A stretch of DNA of 64,000 bases from Hyphomicrobiales bacterium (GTDB lineage: Bacteria; Pseudomonadota; Alphaproteobacteria; Rhizobiales; Xanthobacteraceae). The stretch lies in assembly GCA_017305665.1 (NCBI GenBank), contig JAFKKH010000026.1, positions 1-64,000 of the forward strand, read 5' to 3'. The translations under genes were made by a program, and so were the position numbers. Positions 48,731 to 58,535 of the stretch are shown piece after piece; position 1 is the first letter of the stretch, and each line of letters begins with the position of its first letter. Below the pieces are notes generated by a model. That model was not told the DNA's origin, did no database searches, and saw only the letters and a list, made by a program, of their open reading frames with translations.

Positions 48731-50488
48731 TCAGCGCTGCAACCGAACGCCGAGCATCACCACGGTCGACGCCGAACTTGCACCTGAAATGTTCGAATCC
48801 AGAATATCGCGGCGCACCTGCGCCTTGATCTGGTATTCGCGATTCAGCTTGTAAACGAGCTCGCCGGAGATCGAGTAGATGGTGTCCGAGCGCGGCGAGC
48901 CCTGATAATCCTGCGTGCCATAGGTGAACCGGCCGATCGCGGTCAGCCAGCGGCGGAAGTCGTGATCCACCTCGAACGTGTAGGTGCGCGTCAGCACGCC
49001 GGAAACGTCGGGTAGCGTGGATTCATCGACGGACGTGACAGAGATGAACTTCGCAGTGGTCAGCGGCGTCGCGGACCATATCAGCGACGCGGTGGTAAGC
49101 AGGCCGGTCAACTGGTTGAGACGCGGGTCCGCATAGTTGCGTATCGCATAGCCGATCGAGGCTTCGCCGGTCAGCAGACGCGTGAATTCAAAGCTGGTCC
49201 CGGCCTTGGCGTAGCCGCCGTTGGAGTCACGCTGGAAGCCGCTGCGATCGAACTGCGTATCGTGAATGCGCGTGTCGGCCTCGACTTCCCCGAACGGCTT
49301 CACGCCCGGCAGCAGATCGTAGCTTACGCGCGCGACCGCGCCGTACTGGTTGAAGTTGCGGTCGTCGTTAGTGGTCGATGTGCCGTCGGTCAGTTTCGAG
49401 TCCTGATACGTCGTGCGATCCACGGTGCCGTTCAGCGAGATCTGCAGCCGGTTGAAATCATGCTCGACACCGGCCGTCCCGCCGGTGGTCGCGAACAACG
49501 GATACCGGCTGAGGCCGGCCTGAATGTTGGGGCTGCCGGGATTGTCGGTGCCGATCTTCAGCCGCAGTTCCGAATTGATGCGAGTGTCGTGCGTGACATC
49601 GATGCGCCCGTCGATCTTGCCGGTGAAGTCGGGCCGGTCCACGTTTGTCGGAACTGGCGACACGACCGGCTGACCGGAGCTATCGATGTCCGGCGGAAAC
49701 GTTGACCCGTAGCCCGTGAACGAGCCGCGCAGATCAACGATGAGCGAGTGACGCTCCCAGTCGGACTTCGCCACGAACTCCGGCGACACCATGTAGAACG
49801 CGGAGCCCTTCGGCTTGTCGAACCGTCCGGGATTGGTGTCGTAGCCGCCCCACAGTTCAACGGCTGATTTGACGAGGAAGCTGCCGACGTAATCGCCGAC
49901 CGCGCCGAACGGATCGTCGTCCGGCTTCAGGCGCCGCCGGGCCGGCTGTCCTTCCACCCTGCCCGCCATCGCCGGCGCAACAGGCGCCTTGTTCGCGGTC
50001 GATGACGGTGGGATCGATAGCGGCGCTGGCTGCGGCACGGCAACGTAGTTGCCGGGTCCCGCGGGCAGCTTCGGCTTCGGCGCGCCGGGATACGGCTTCT
50101 GCTTCTTGCGCTTGCGATTGAAGGAGTCGTAACCGGTATCGGCAGCCCCTGCCGCGGCAGGCACGTCATAGACCGGCGTTTGCCCGATGCGCGAAGGCGC
50201 GGGTGCCGATGGCGCAGTGTCGTCATTGCCGCTGTCGCTGGTACGGCGCAGATAGGAATCCTGCGGCTGGAAAAATCCGCCGCGTGCCGGATTCATCAGA
50301 TCCCGGGTCAGCGTTTGCGCCCCGGCCGGCGAGCACTCCAGGACCATCAGCGCGAGACACGCCAAAGCCGCGCGACAGATCAATGCGCGCTGGCGGCGGC
50401 CCGTCGCTGGACCTGAGGTCACGATTCCGAAAACTCCAACAAAAACATAAGCTTGCGAAGGGTCCGCCAAAACCGCGACGGAACTCAT
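48731..50488 (-). CDS. Outer-membrane beta-barrel protein
   Basis: The 585-residue protein has a signal peptide (LICRAALACLALMVLECSPA, near GAQT), a Pro/Ala-rich linker to about residue 190 and then alternating strands rich in aromatic and polar residues (for example AVELWGGYDTNPGRFDKPKG, LIVDLRGSFTGYGST), ending in LGVRLQR. This fits the putative beta-barrel porin 2 family of alphaproteobacteria. The substrate is unknown. The linker is unusually long for a porin. It lies divergent from kdsD, though this may be chance. Confidence 0.78.
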   Translation of the reverse strand: MSSVAVLADPSQAYVFVGVFGIVTSGPATGRRQRALICRAALACLALMVLECSPAGAQTLTRDLMNPARGGFFQPQDSYLRRTSDSGNDDTAPSAPAPSRIGQTPVYDVPAAAGAADTGYDSFNRKRKKQKPYPGAPKPKLPAGPGNYVAVPQPAPLSIPPSSTANKAPVAPAMAGRVEGQPARRRLKPDDDPFGAVGDYVGSFLVKSAVELWGGYDTNPGRFDKPKGSAFYMVSPEFVAKSDWERHSLIVDLRGSFTGYGSTFPPDIDSSGQPVVSPVPTNVDRPDFTGKIDGRIDVTHDTRINSELRLKIGTDNPGSPNIQAGLSRYPLFATTGGTAGVEHDFNRLQISLNGTVDRTTYQDSKLTDGTSTTNDDRNFNQYGAVARVSYDLLPGVKPFGEVEADTRIHDTQFDRSGFQRDSNGGYAKAGTSFEFTRLLTGEASIGYAIRNYADPRLNQLTGLLTTASLIWSATPLTTAKFISVTSVDESTLPDVSGVLTRTYTFEVDHDFRRWLTAIGRFTYGTQDYQGSPRSDTIYSISGELVYKLNREYQIKAQVRRDILDSNISGASSASTVVMLGVRLQR

Positions 50489-50621
50489 CGTTAATGGAGT
50501 TAAAACAATTATGGTTAACGAGCCGTTGAAATGCCGGGGCTGCGTCGCATCGCCTGAGCGGCCGTGCTAAAGGACGCGGACAGGATCGGAGCGGCACGTT
50601 CCGCCCCATCACGGAATCAAC

Positions 50622-51635
50622 ATGACCCCATCGAAATCACGGACGGCGACCTCCACCATGACCGGCCAGGCGAACGCGGCTATCGAATCCGCGTTGCGGA
50701 CATTCGAAGCGGAAGCCGGCGGCGTGACCGCACTCGCCGCAGCGCTCAGATCCGATCTCGGTCCAGCGTTCGTGACCGCCGCCGATGCGATCCGTGGTGC
50801 CAGAGGACGGCTGATCGTCACGGGTCTCGGCAAGTCCGGCCACATCGGCCGCAAGATCGCAGCGACGTTCGCCTCCACCGGCACGCCGGCGTTTTTCGTC
50901 CATGCGGCGGAAGCGAGCCACGGCGACCTCGGCATGATCACCGCCGACGATGTCATCATGGCGCTGTCATGGTCCGGCGAGCAGCCGGAGATGAAGAACC
51001 TCATCACCTACGCGAAACGTTTTCGCATTCCGCTGATCGCCATGACCGCGGAACGCGACTCCACCCTCGGCAAGGCCGCCGACATCGTGCTGGTGCAGCC
51101 CAAGGCGCGCGAGGCCTGCCCGCACAACCTGGCGCCGACCACATCCTCGCTGATGCAGCTCGCGCTCGGCGACGCGCTGGCCATCGCGCTGCTGGAGGGC
51201 CGCGGCTTTACCTCGGTCGACTTCAGCGTGCTGCATCCGGGCGGCAAGCTCGGTGCGCTGCTGAAATACACCCGCGATCTCATGCATGCTGGCGACGCCG
51301 TTCCGCTGAAACCGCTCGGCACTAAAATGTCCGATGCGCTGGTCGAGATGACCTCGAAGGGATTCGGCTGCGTCGGCATCGTGGATAGCCACGGCCATAT
51401 CGTCGGCATCGTCACGGACGGCGACTTGCGCCGTCACATGCGTCCCGACCTGATGATGGCGCTGGTCGATGACGTCATGACCAGAAACCCCAAAACCATC
51501 GGCCGCGACATGCTGGCGAGCGAGGCACTGGAAATCCTCAACTCCTCAAAGATCACCGCGCTGATTGTCACCGACGGGAAAAAGCCGGCCGGCATCGTAC
51601 ATCTGCACGATCTGCTGCGCGCGGGCGTGGCCTGA
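50622..51635 (+). CDS. kdsD: Arabinose-5-phosphate isomerase KdsD
   Basis: The 337-residue protein has an N-terminal SIS domain (GRLIVTGLGKSGHIGRKIAA, then FVHAAEASHGDLGMITADDV and SVLHPGGKLG) and two C-terminal CBS domains (FGCVGIVDSHGHIVGIVTDG and SSKITALIVTDGKKPAGIVH). It turns ribulose-5-phosphate into arabinose-5-phosphate, the first step to KDO of lipopolysaccharide. The domain order and length match KpsF/GutQ/KdsD. The first ATG is used; one at codon 13 is an alternative. Confidence 0.93.
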   Translation: MTPSKSRTATSTMTGQANAAIESALRTFEAEAGGVTALAAALRSDLGPAFVTAADAIRGARGRLIVTGLGKSGHIGRKIAATFASTGTPAFFVHAAEASHGDLGMITADDVIMALSWSGEQPEMKNLITYAKRFRIPLIAMTAERDSTLGKAADIVLVQPKAREACPHNLAPTTSSLMQLALGDALAIALLEGRGFTSVDFSVLHPGGKLGALLKYTRDLMHAGDAVPLKPLGTKMSDALVEMTSKGFGCVGIVDSHGHIVGIVTDGDLRRHMRPDLMMALVDDVMTRNPKTIGRDMLASEALEILNSSKITALIVTDGKKPAGIVHLHDLLRAGVA

Positions 51636-51647
51636 TCGCTGGCCCGC

Positions 51648-52199
51648 TCACGCAGCGTCCTTTCCCGGAAAGCGCGCTGCGTTTGATTCCAACGGCAAGT
51701 CCAGGCCCTTCGCGAGATAGGACACGGTGCGATAAAAACCGCACAGCAGGATAATCTCGAAAATCTTCGCATACTCATAGTGGATCGCCAGTGCCGCAAA
51801 CTCATCCGCGCTGAGCGTTGCGCGGTGATGCAATGCGTCGACCGCAGCAATCAGCGCCTGCTCGGCCGACGACCAACAGACGGAACGGGCATCGCCCAGC
51901 GCCGTCGCGCGCACCTGCTCATCGGTGAGATGCGCCGCTGCGGCGAACGTCGCAACATGCACGCCCCATTCGTATTCGCATTTTGTCAGTGCGCAGGTGC
52001 GATCGATGACGATCTCACGCTCACGCAGCGACAGCGGACCGCGGTCGAGCAGGCTGCCTGCGCGGAATTTCTCCCAGGCGCGCGCATTGCCTGCAAGAAC
52101 GCGAAACAGCATCAGCGGCGGTGCGCCGCGTATGATGCGGTCGAATTGGGTCTGGATATCAGCCTCATAGGGCGGCTCCAGCGGCGCGATCCGTGACAT
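51648..52199 (-). CDS. Carboxymuconolactone decarboxylase-family protein
   Basis: The 183-residue protein has the CMD pattern ALTKCEYEWGVHVATFAAAA: the Cys and the His six residues later align with the redox or acid-base site of the family, but only one Cys is present, so it is not an AhpD disulfide reductase. The C-terminal half has LCGFYRTVSYLAKGLDLPL. Related proteins act on small aromatic or lactone substrates. It diverges from an HxlR-type regulator, and a symmetric operator lies between them, so its expression is probably controlled by that regulator. Confidence 0.82.
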   Translation of the reverse strand: MSRIAPLEPPYEADIQTQFDRIIRGAPPLMLFRVLAGNARAWEKFRAGSLLDRGPLSLREREIVIDRTCALTKCEYEWGVHVATFAAAAHLTDEQVRATALGDARSVCWSSAEQALIAAVDALHHRATLSADEFAALAIHYEYAKIFEIILLCGFYRTVSYLAKGLDLPLESNAARFPGKDAA

Positions 52200-52210
52200 C
52201 GGCGAACTCC

Positions 52211-52255
52211 TTTGCTACAATAATCGTAGCACGATGCTACATTTTTAGTAGCAAA
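52211..52255. promoter_or_regulatory. Nested palindromic operator between the CMD and HxlR genes
   Basis: Inner palindrome GTAGCA-CGA-TGCTAC (52226-52240) is enclosed by outer arms TTTGCTAC (52211-52218) and GTAGCAAA (52248-52255). Both share the same centre at 52233, so four GTAGC units are arranged in mirror symmetry in 45 bp. This is a strong operator for a dimeric or tetrameric regulator. Confidence 0.8.
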
Positions 52256-52270
52256 TGACAAGAGGTTCGG

Positions 52271-52684
52271 ATGGCAAAATCGGCGGTCAAAAGGCATGGG
52301 GCAAACCCAAGGCAGAGCCGGAAGGCCGGACAGATGCCCGCAACCGGCCAGGCCGTGCGTGGCTCACGGACCGGACGGCCGATCATGGTGCTGCTCGACC
52401 TGCTCGGCCGGCGCTGGACTCTGCGTATCCTCTGGGAACTGCGCGAGCGATCGCTGACCTCGCGCGCGTTGCGCGAAGCCTGCGACGACGCCTCGCCGAC
52501 CGTGATCCAGTCGCGGGTCGCCGAGATGCGCGAAGCCGGATGGCTCGCGCTCAATCCCGCAGGAGGCTACGGCCTGACGGCGAGCGGTCAGGAATTGCTC
52601 GCGACGCTGATGCCACTGCACCAGTTTGCCGAGCGCTGGAGCCAACGGGAGACAACGGCGGCGATCACACCGCCGCCACGGTGA
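52271..52684 (+). CDS. HxlR-family transcriptional regulator
   Basis: The 137-residue protein has a basic N-terminal tail of about 35 residues and then the winged helix: PIMVLLDLLGRRWTLRILWE, LREACDDASPTVIQSRVAEM and AGGYGLTASGQELLATLMPL. The HxlR Cys near the start of the helix-turn-helix is absent, so a thiol switch is unlikely. It lies divergent from the CMD gene, with the symmetric operator between; such regulators usually control their neighbour and themselves. The 3' end overlaps the convergent nfeD gene by 20 bp. Confidence 0.86.
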   Translation: MAKSAVKRHGANPRQSRKAGQMPATGQAVRGSRTGRPIMVLLDLLGRRWTLRILWELRERSLTSRALREACDDASPTVIQSRVAEMREAGWLALNPAGGYGLTASGQELLATLMPLHQFAERWSQRETTAAITPPPR

Positions 52685-53108
52685 GGCTCGCGCCGTCGGC
52701 CTGCACGATCTTGACGCGGCTGCCGGCGGGCGCATCGGGCCCGGCGACGCGCCACACCGTATCGTCGATCCGCACCGTGCCAAGGCCATCCACGATCGGC
52801 TTCTCCAGCGTGCAGACGCGACCGACCAGCGCATCGGCGCGCTTGTTGAGGAACGGGCTATTGTTGGCGCTCGGGTTCGGTCGCGCCAGACGCCGCCACA
52901 ACGGAACCGCTGCCGCGGCAAAGATCGCAAACAACAGGATCTGCATCTGCCACGACGGATGGAAGACGAACGACAGTACGCCGACCAGGAACGCGGCGAG
53001 GCCGAGCCAAAACAGAAAGACGCCGGGCGCCAGCAATTCGAGCGCCATCAGGATCAGACCGAAGATCAGCCAGTTCCACGTGCCCAGCGACACGAACATG
53101 TCGGTCAT
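52665..53108 (-). CDS. NfeD-family membrane protein
   Basis: The 147-residue short-form NfeD has three transmembrane helices (WNWLIFGLILMALELLAPGV, LGLAAFLVGVLSFVFHP, MQILLFAIFAAAAVPLW) and the C-terminal OB-fold domain (GRVCTLEKPIVDGLGTVRID and GSRVKIVQADGASLTV). NfeD proteins pair with an SPFH-domain protein in membrane microdomains; the SPFH gene lies 23 bp upstream on the same strand. The serine-protease domain of long NfeD is absent, as usual for this form. Confidence 0.9.
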   Translation of the reverse strand: MTDMFVSLGTWNWLIFGLILMALELLAPGVFLFWLGLAAFLVGVLSFVFHPSWQMQILLFAIFAAAAVPLWRRLARPNPSANNSPFLNKRADALVGRVCTLEKPIVDGLGTVRIDDTVWRVAGPDAPAGSRVKIVQADGASLTVAAV

Positions 53109-53131
53109 GGATCGCTCCTCAGCTCATGTCT

Positions 53132-54130
53132 TTATCGCTGCGGGGGGACTGATGGCACCGGCGCGCCCGCTGGTGGCACCGAGCCGCGCCGTGCAGCAGC
53201 AGCCGCCGACGCCGCGCTTTCGCCGAAGGTCGCTTTCGCGATCTCGCCGATACCGGCCAGTGACGCCAGCATGCTGGTCGCTTCCAGCGGCAGCATCACG
53301 ACCTTCTGGTTCGGCGAGTTGGCGAGCTGGCCGAACGCCTTAATATATTTGTCGGCGATGAAATAGTTCAGCGACGCCACATCGCCCTTGGCGATGGCCT
53401 CGCTCACCATCTGCGTCGCCTTGGCTTCCGCTTCCGCCGAACGCTCACGCGCCTCGGCGTCGCGGAAGGCAGCTTCCTTGCGGCCCTCGGCTTCGAGGAT
53501 CTGCGACTGCTTCTGGCCCTCGGCCTTCAAAATCGCGGACTGGCGCTGGCCTTCCGCCTGAAGAATGTCGGCGCGCTTCTCGCGCTCGGCCTTCATCTGC
53601 CGGCCCATCGCCTGCACGAGATCGGCCGGGGGCACGATGTCCTTGATCTCGATGCGATTGACCTTGAGGCCCCATGGCGACACCGCGGCATCGACGACGC
53701 GTAGCAAGCGCTCGTTGATCTCGTCGCGATGCGACAGCACCTGGTCGAGGTCCATCGCGCCCATCACCGAACGGATGTTGGTCATGGTCAGCGTCACGAT
53801 GGCCTGATTGAGGTTCGACACCTCGTAGCTCGCCTTGGCCGCGTCGAATACCTGGTAGAAGGCGACGCCGTCGACCGTCACGGTGGCGTTGTCCTTGGTG
53901 ATGACCTCCTGCTCGGGAATGTCGATCACCTGCTCCATCATGTTCATCTTGCGGCCGACCCGGTCGAAATAGGGAATGATGAGATTGAGGCCGGGCTCGA
54001 GCGTGCGGGTGTACTTGCCGAACCGCTCGATGGTCCAGTCGTAGCCTTGCGGCACGGTTTTGACACCGGCGAACAGCGTCAGGATGACAAGCGCCACGAA
54101 AACAATCGCGAAGATATCGAAACCGGTCAT
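53132..54130 (-). CDS. SPFH/Band 7 (stomatin-like) membrane protein
   Basis: The 332-residue protein has an N-terminal membrane helix ([20 protein letters not shown]), the SPFH domain ([60 protein letters not shown]) and a long charged coiled coil ([20 protein letters not shown]). It is the partner of NfeD and resembles QmcA/stomatin proteins that scaffold membrane complexes and proteases. The C-terminus is Ala/Pro-rich. I chose the start [10 protein letters not shown] because the 21 preceding codons are not conserved sequence. Confidence 0.92.
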   Translation of the reverse strand: MTGFDIFAIVFVALVILTLFAGVKTVPQGYDWTIERFGKYTRTLEPGLNLIIPYFDRVGRKMNMMEQVIDIPEQEVITKDNATVTVDGVAFYQVFDAAKASYEVSNLNQAIVTLTMTNIRSVMGAMDLDQVLSHRDEINERLLRVVDAAVSPWGLKVNRIEIKDIVPPADLVQAMGRQMKAEREKRADILQAEGQRQSAILKAEGQKQSQILEAEGRKEAAFRDAEARERSAEAEAKATQMVSEAIAKGDVASLNYFIADKYIKAFGQLANSPNQKVVMLPLEATSMLASLAGIGEIAKATFGESAASAAAAARRGSVPPAGAPVPSVPPQR

Positions 54131-54273
54131 GAAAATCTCCCTGCCAGGCGCCGCCAGTCTGGAACGCAGAACCGCGCCCCGCAACTGTCTCATACAATTG
54201 CAGGGCGACGCACCTTTCGATTGGTCGCCACTGGCAGATGTAAGGTTCGATTTGGGGATAAGCGAGAGGCGGC

Positions 54274-55311
54274 TCAGAGCCAGCCCTGCAGCTCGCGCAG
54301 CACCAGTTGCCGGATCACGTCCATGCCGGGCTCACTGTCGTTCAGGCAGGGAATCGCCGTGAACGCCTCGCCGCCGTTGTGACGGAAGATTTCCGCATTC
54401 TCATACGCGATCTCCTCCAGCGTCTCCAGACAATCCGCCGAGAAGCCCGGCGTGATGACGGCAAGACGCTTCACGCCATCCTTGGCCAGTTTTGCGACGG
54501 TCTTGTCGGTGTAGGGCTGCAGCCATTTATCGAAGCCGAAACGCGACTGGAACGTCAGCATCAATTTCGACGCATCGAGCCCCATGCGCTTGCGCAACGC
54601 CTCGGTGGTGGCGACACATTGCTCCTGATACGGATCGCCCTTGTCGACATAGGTCTGCGGCATGCCGTGGAATGACGCCACGATGACATCGGGCTTGAAC
54701 TGCTGAGCCGCGAGATGGGTGTCGATGGAAACCGCGAGCGCTTCGATATAATCCGGATCGTCGTAGTACGGCGGCGTCACCCGCAGCGTCGGCTGCGCGC
54801 GCATCTCGCCGAGCACGCGAAACACCTCGTCGCACACGGTCGCCGACGTCGCCGCCGAATATTGCGGATAGAGCGGCACCACCAGCAGGCGGTCGCAGCC
54901 CTGAGTAGTCAAGGCCTCAATCCGCGAGCGGATCGAGGGATTACCGTAACGCATCGCCCAGTCCACGATGACATCGCCATGATCGGCGATATCAGCCGCG
55001 AGCTTGTCCGACTGCCCGCGCGTGATGGTTTTCAGCGGCGACTCGTTCAGCTCGGTGTTCCAGATCTTCAGGTAATCACGCGCCTTGCGGCGCGGACGCG
55101 TATTGAGAATGATGCCGTTCAGAATGAACTTCCAGAACAGGCCTTGCGTCTCGATGACGCGCGGGTCGGACAGGAATTCCTTCAGATAGACCCGCACACC
55201 CGCCGCGTCGGCGGTGTCGGGCGTACCGAGATTGACCAGCAGCACGCCGATGCGTTCACGCCCGGCATTCTGCGCGGCACGAGCCCTGTCGATGGGGATG
55301 ACGACGGTCAT
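54274..55311 (-). CDS. hemH: Ferrochelatase HemH
   Basis: The 345-residue enzyme inserts Fe2+ into protoporphyrin IX, the last step of haem synthesis. Family motifs are [20 protein letters not shown], the metal-site [16 protein letters not shown] with the catalytic His, [17 protein letters not shown] and [19 protein letters not shown] with the conserved Glu. No C-terminal Cys cluster is seen. It supplies haem to the many cytochromes encoded here, including NarI and b561, but is a core gene. Confidence 0.95.
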   Translation of the reverse strand: MTVVIPIDRARAAQNAGRERIGVLLVNLGTPDTADAAGVRVYLKEFLSDPRVIETQGLFWKFILNGIILNTRPRRKARDYLKIWNTELNESPLKTITRGQSDKLAADIADHGDVIVDWAMRYGNPSIRSRIEALTTQGCDRLLVVPLYPQYSAATSATVCDEVFRVLGEMRAQPTLRVTPPYYDDPDYIEALAVSIDTHLAAQQFKPDVIVASFHGMPQTYVDKGDPYQEQCVATTEALRKRMGLDASKLMLTFQSRFGFDKWLQPYTDKTVAKLAKDGVKRLAVITPGFSADCLETLEEIAYENAEIFRHNGGEAFTAIPCLNDSEPGMDVIRQLVLRELQGWL

Positions 55312-55400
55312 GATGGCTCTGGCTTCGCGCGCCGGTTCGTCCTTGTCAAGCGGCGGCGGCCGTCCCTATTTTGGGGCGGGATTGCGAAGGAGGAACGGCC

Positions 55401-55796
55401 ATGACCATAGCCGAGTGGTGCGTTTTCGGGGCGGTTCTGCTGTATCTCTTGACCATCGCGCCGTTCAAGGCGGCGGCGTTTCACAGCTTCCACAATGCGC
55501 GGCCGCGCGATCCGGAATTCTACCGCGATCCCCTGCGCGAACGCGCGCTGGGTGCGCACCTCAACGGCATCGAGACCTTCCCGTTCTTCGCCGCCGCCGT
55601 GCTGCTGGCGGAGTTCCGCGCCGCGCCCCAGCATCTGATCGATGAACTGGCGATCCTGTTCCTTGTCGTGCGTGCCGCTTATGTCCTCACCTACCTGGGC
55701 GACCGGCCGACGCTGCGGTCGATCCTCTGGAGCGTGGGCTTCGCCATCAACGCCGGCATCTTCTTCCTGCCGCTGATCCGGCACTGGCTGGCTTGA
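55401..55796 (+). CDS. MAPEG-family membrane protein
   Basis: The 131-residue protein has four transmembrane helices (CVFGAVLLYLLTIAPF, ETFPFFAAAVLLAEF, AILFLVVRAAYVLTYLGD and ILWSVGFAINAGIFFL) and the NGIETFPFF signature of the MAPEG family, related to microsomal glutathione transferases. Bacterial members are of unknown substrate. GGAGG-like sequence precedes the ATG. Lies divergent from hemH. Confidence 0.88.
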   Translation: MTIAEWCVFGAVLLYLLTIAPFKAAAFHSFHNARPRDPEFYRDPLRERALGAHLNGIETFPFFAAAVLLAEFRAAPQHLIDELAILFLVVRAAYVLTYLGDRPTLRSILWSVGFAINAGIFFLPLIRHWLA

Positions 55797-55841
55797 CGAG
55801 CTGGATACGCAGTTGCGCATCCATGAATGACAGCATGAAAA

Positions 55842-56294
55842 TCAGATGATGGTGACCTTGGTCTTCACCGAATTGGCGATGAAGCAGGTCTCGTGGGCCT
55901 CGTGATGCAGTTGTGCGAGCCGCGCGGCGTCGGGCGCGTCGCCCGACCACACGATGTCAGGCTTCAGCGTCACCTGGGTGACGGCCTGACGGCCGGGCGC
56001 GATCTCTTCCATCACGCCTTCGGCATGGTCGCGATAGGACGCGATGTCGAAGCCGGCGAGCCGCGCCAGGTGCAGGAACGTCAGCATGTGGCAATTCGAC
56101 AGCGCCGCGACCAGCATCTCCTCGGGATCGACGGCGGCCTTGACCGCCCATTTGCCGACCACATGCGGCGATGCCGAGGCCGGCACGGTGACGCCGCCGT
56201 CGAAGCTGACGGTGTGACCGCGGCTGTAGCGGCCGCTGCGGAAGTCGTCGCCGGGCGCCAGCGTCCAGTCGATGTCGGCGGTGTATTTGGCCAT
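55842..56294 (-). CDS. OsmC-family peroxiredoxin-like protein
   Basis: The 150-residue protein has the OsmC fold, with the redox Cys in the helix EEMLVAALSNCHMLTFLHLA and the second Cys in LHHEAHETCFIANSVK. OsmC and Ohr enzymes reduce organic hydroperoxides. The chosen ATG (MAKYTADIDWTLAPGDDFRS) fits the family start. It lies 11 bp after the M3 peptidase gene, so they are probably co-transcribed. Confidence 0.9.
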   Translation of the reverse strand: MAKYTADIDWTLAPGDDFRSGRYSRGHTVSFDGGVTVPASASPHVVGKWAVKAAVDPEEMLVAALSNCHMLTFLHLARLAGFDIASYRDHAEGVMEEIAPGRQAVTQVTLKPDIVWSGDAPDAARLAQLHHEAHETCFIANSVKTKVTII

Positions 56295-56305
56295 GGATCC
56301 TCCGC

Positions 56306-58396
56306 TCACGCCGCCTGCGGGGTTTCGACCAGTCCGCGCCGGCGCAGCAGCGCATCGGGCTCGGGCTCGCGGCCGCGGAAGGCGATGTAGGCCTCTTCGG
56401 GATCGCGGGAGCCGCCCGACGAATAGATATCATCGTGCAGCCGCTTCGCGGTCGCCGGGTCGAAGATGTCGCCGGCCTCCTCGAACGCGCCGAAGGCATC
56501 GGCATCCATCACCTCGGACCACATGTAGCTGTAATAACCCGCGGCATAGTGATCGCCCGAGAAGATGTGGCCGAACTGGGTCGGCCGGTGCCGCAGCGAA
56601 ATCTCGGCGGGCATGCCGATCTTCTCCAGTTCGGCGCGCTCGAAGGCGCGCACGTCGCGGCTCGCCGACGCCGGCTGGGTATGAAACTCGAGGTCGATCA
56701 GCGCCGAGGCGACGAATTCGACCGTGGCAAAGCCCTGGTTGAACTTTCGCGCGGCAAGGAAGCGCTGCAGCAGATCGTCGGGCAGCGCCTCGCCGGTCTG
56801 ATAGTGCCTGGCGAACTGGCGCAACACCTGCGGCTGCTCCTGCCAGTGCTCGTAGAGCTGCGAGGGCAACTCGACGAAATCGGTGAACACCGACGTGCCC
56901 GACAGCGAAGGATAGGTGACGTTCGACAGCATGCCGTGCAGGCCGTGGCCGAACTCATGGAACAGGGTGCGCGCGTCATCCGGCGACAGCAGCGCGGGCT
57001 GGCCTTCCGCACCCTTGGCGAAGTTGCAGATGTTGAGCACCAGCGGCGCCACGTCACCGTCGAGCTTCTGCTGGTCGCGCAGCGAGGTCATCCAGGCCCC
57101 GGAGCGCTTCGAGGCGCGGGCGAAGTAGTCGCCGTAGAACAAAGCCTGGTGCTTGCCGGACGCGTCCTTGACCTCCCAGACCCGGACGTCCGGATGCCAG
57201 ACCGGAACGTCCTTGCGCTCGGAGAAGGTGACGCCGAACAGCCGGTGCGCGCAGTCGAAGGCGGCGGCGATCATGCCGTCCAGCGTCAGATAGGGCTTGA
57301 TCGCGGCATCGTCGAAATTGGCGGTCTTCTGCCGCAGCTTTTCGGCGTAGTAGCGCCAGTCCCACGGCGCGAGGGCAAAGTTGCCGCCCTCCTCCGCGAT
57401 CATCGTCTGCATGGCGTCGCGGTCGGCAAGCGCGCGGGTGCGGGCCGGTTTCCAGACCCGCTCCAGCAGGCCGCGCACGGCTTCCGGCGTCTTGGCCATG
57501 GAATCCTCGAGGCGATAGGCGGCGAAAGTCGGGAAACCCAGGAGCTTCGCGCTCTCCTCGCGGAGCGCGAGGATCTCCACGATGGTCGCGTTATTGTCGT
57601 TGGCATTGCCGTTGTCGCCGCGCGCGGTGAAGGCCTTGTAGACCTTCTCGCGCAGATCGCGCCGGGTGGAGCTCTTGAGAAACGGCTCCATGGAGGAGCG
57701 CGACGTGGTCACGACGGCCTTGCCGGGAAGCCCGCGCTCCTCTGCCGCGGCACGCGCGGCCACGACGAAGCTGTCGGGGAGCCCGTCGAGATCGCCCTCG
57801 CCGAGCTCCAGGAACCACTCCTGTTCGTCGCCGAGCAGATGGTGGCTGAAGGCGGTCCCGAGATGGGCGAGCCGCTCGTTGATCTCGGCCATCCGCGTTT
57901 TGGCGGCCTCGTCGAGACCGGCGCCGGCGCGATGGAAGCGGGTGTAGGTCCGCTCCAGCAGCCGCAGCTGCTCCGGCGTCAGCCCGAGCGCGGCGCGGTT
58001 TTCGTGGAGCTGCACGATGCGGCCGAACAGCACCGCGTTCATCATGATCGGGTTCCAGTGCCGCGCCATCCGCAAGGAGACGTCGGTATCGATCGCGAGC
58101 AGAGCCGGGTTGGAGTGCGCCGACACCAGGTCGTAGAACACCGCCGACACCTTCGCGAGCAGCTTCCCCGAGCGCTCCAGCGCGGTGATGGTATTGGCGA
58201 AATCCGGTGCCGACGGGTCATGGGTGATGGCGGCGACCTCGGCGGCATGATCGGCGAAGGCCTGCTCGAACGCAGGAAGGAAATGCTCCGGCACGATCTC
58301 TCCGAACGGCGGCGTCTCGAGCGGCGTCTGCCACGGCTTCAGCAGCGGGTTTTCGGCATTCGACGCGGGGGCCGGCGATTGAGGCGTTTCGGTCAT
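56306..58396 (-). CDS. M3-family oligopeptidase (Dcp/PrlC type)
   Basis: The 696-residue zinc metallopeptidase has the HEFGHGLHGMLS motif near residue 490 (zinc His pair and catalytic Glu) and the downstream Glu in the DFVELPSQLYEHW stretch that completes the site. Other Dcp-type segments are YYSYMWSEVMDADAF and ERAELEKIGMPAEISLRHRP. No signal peptide, so cytoplasmic, cleaving short peptides. The frame is open for another 100 codons upstream, but the family begins at MTETPQSP. Confidence 0.93.
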   Translation of the reverse strand: MTETPQSPAPASNAENPLLKPWQTPLETPPFGEIVPEHFLPAFEQAFADHAAEVAAITHDPSAPDFANTITALERSGKLLAKVSAVFYDLVSAHSNPALLAIDTDVSLRMARHWNPIMMNAVLFGRIVQLHENRAALGLTPEQLRLLERTYTRFHRAGAGLDEAAKTRMAEINERLAHLGTAFSHHLLGDEQEWFLELGEGDLDGLPDSFVVAARAAAEERGLPGKAVVTTSRSSMEPFLKSSTRRDLREKVYKAFTARGDNGNANDNNATIVEILALREESAKLLGFPTFAAYRLEDSMAKTPEAVRGLLERVWKPARTRALADRDAMQTMIAEEGGNFALAPWDWRYYAEKLRQKTANFDDAAIKPYLTLDGMIAAAFDCAHRLFGVTFSERKDVPVWHPDVRVWEVKDASGKHQALFYGDYFARASKRSGAWMTSLRDQQKLDGDVAPLVLNICNFAKGAEGQPALLSPDDARTLFHEFGHGLHGMLSNVTYPSLSGTSVFTDFVELPSQLYEHWQEQPQVLRQFARHYQTGEALPDDLLQRFLAARKFNQGFATVEFVASALIDLEFHTQPASASRDVRAFERAELEKIGMPAEISLRHRPTQFGHIFSGDHYAAGYYSYMWSEVMDADAFGAFEEAGDIFDPATAKRLHDDIYSSGGSRDPEEAYIAFRGREPEPDALLRRRGLVETPQAA

Positions 58397-58535
58397 GAGA
58401 ATCCTGTTTTTGCCCATTTTGCCGCACCTACGGCAACATAGAGATATAGCACGCGGCGGGGCTTTTTTAGGCCTTTGCCGCTTGCCGCGGCGGGCATTTT
58501 CAGAGAGATTGCCGCCCGCAAACAGGACCTCGACA

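Noticed and set aside
56435-58441. Plus-strand frame of 668 codons opposite the M3 peptidase
   Set aside because: The opposite strand encodes HEFGH and other peptidase motifs.
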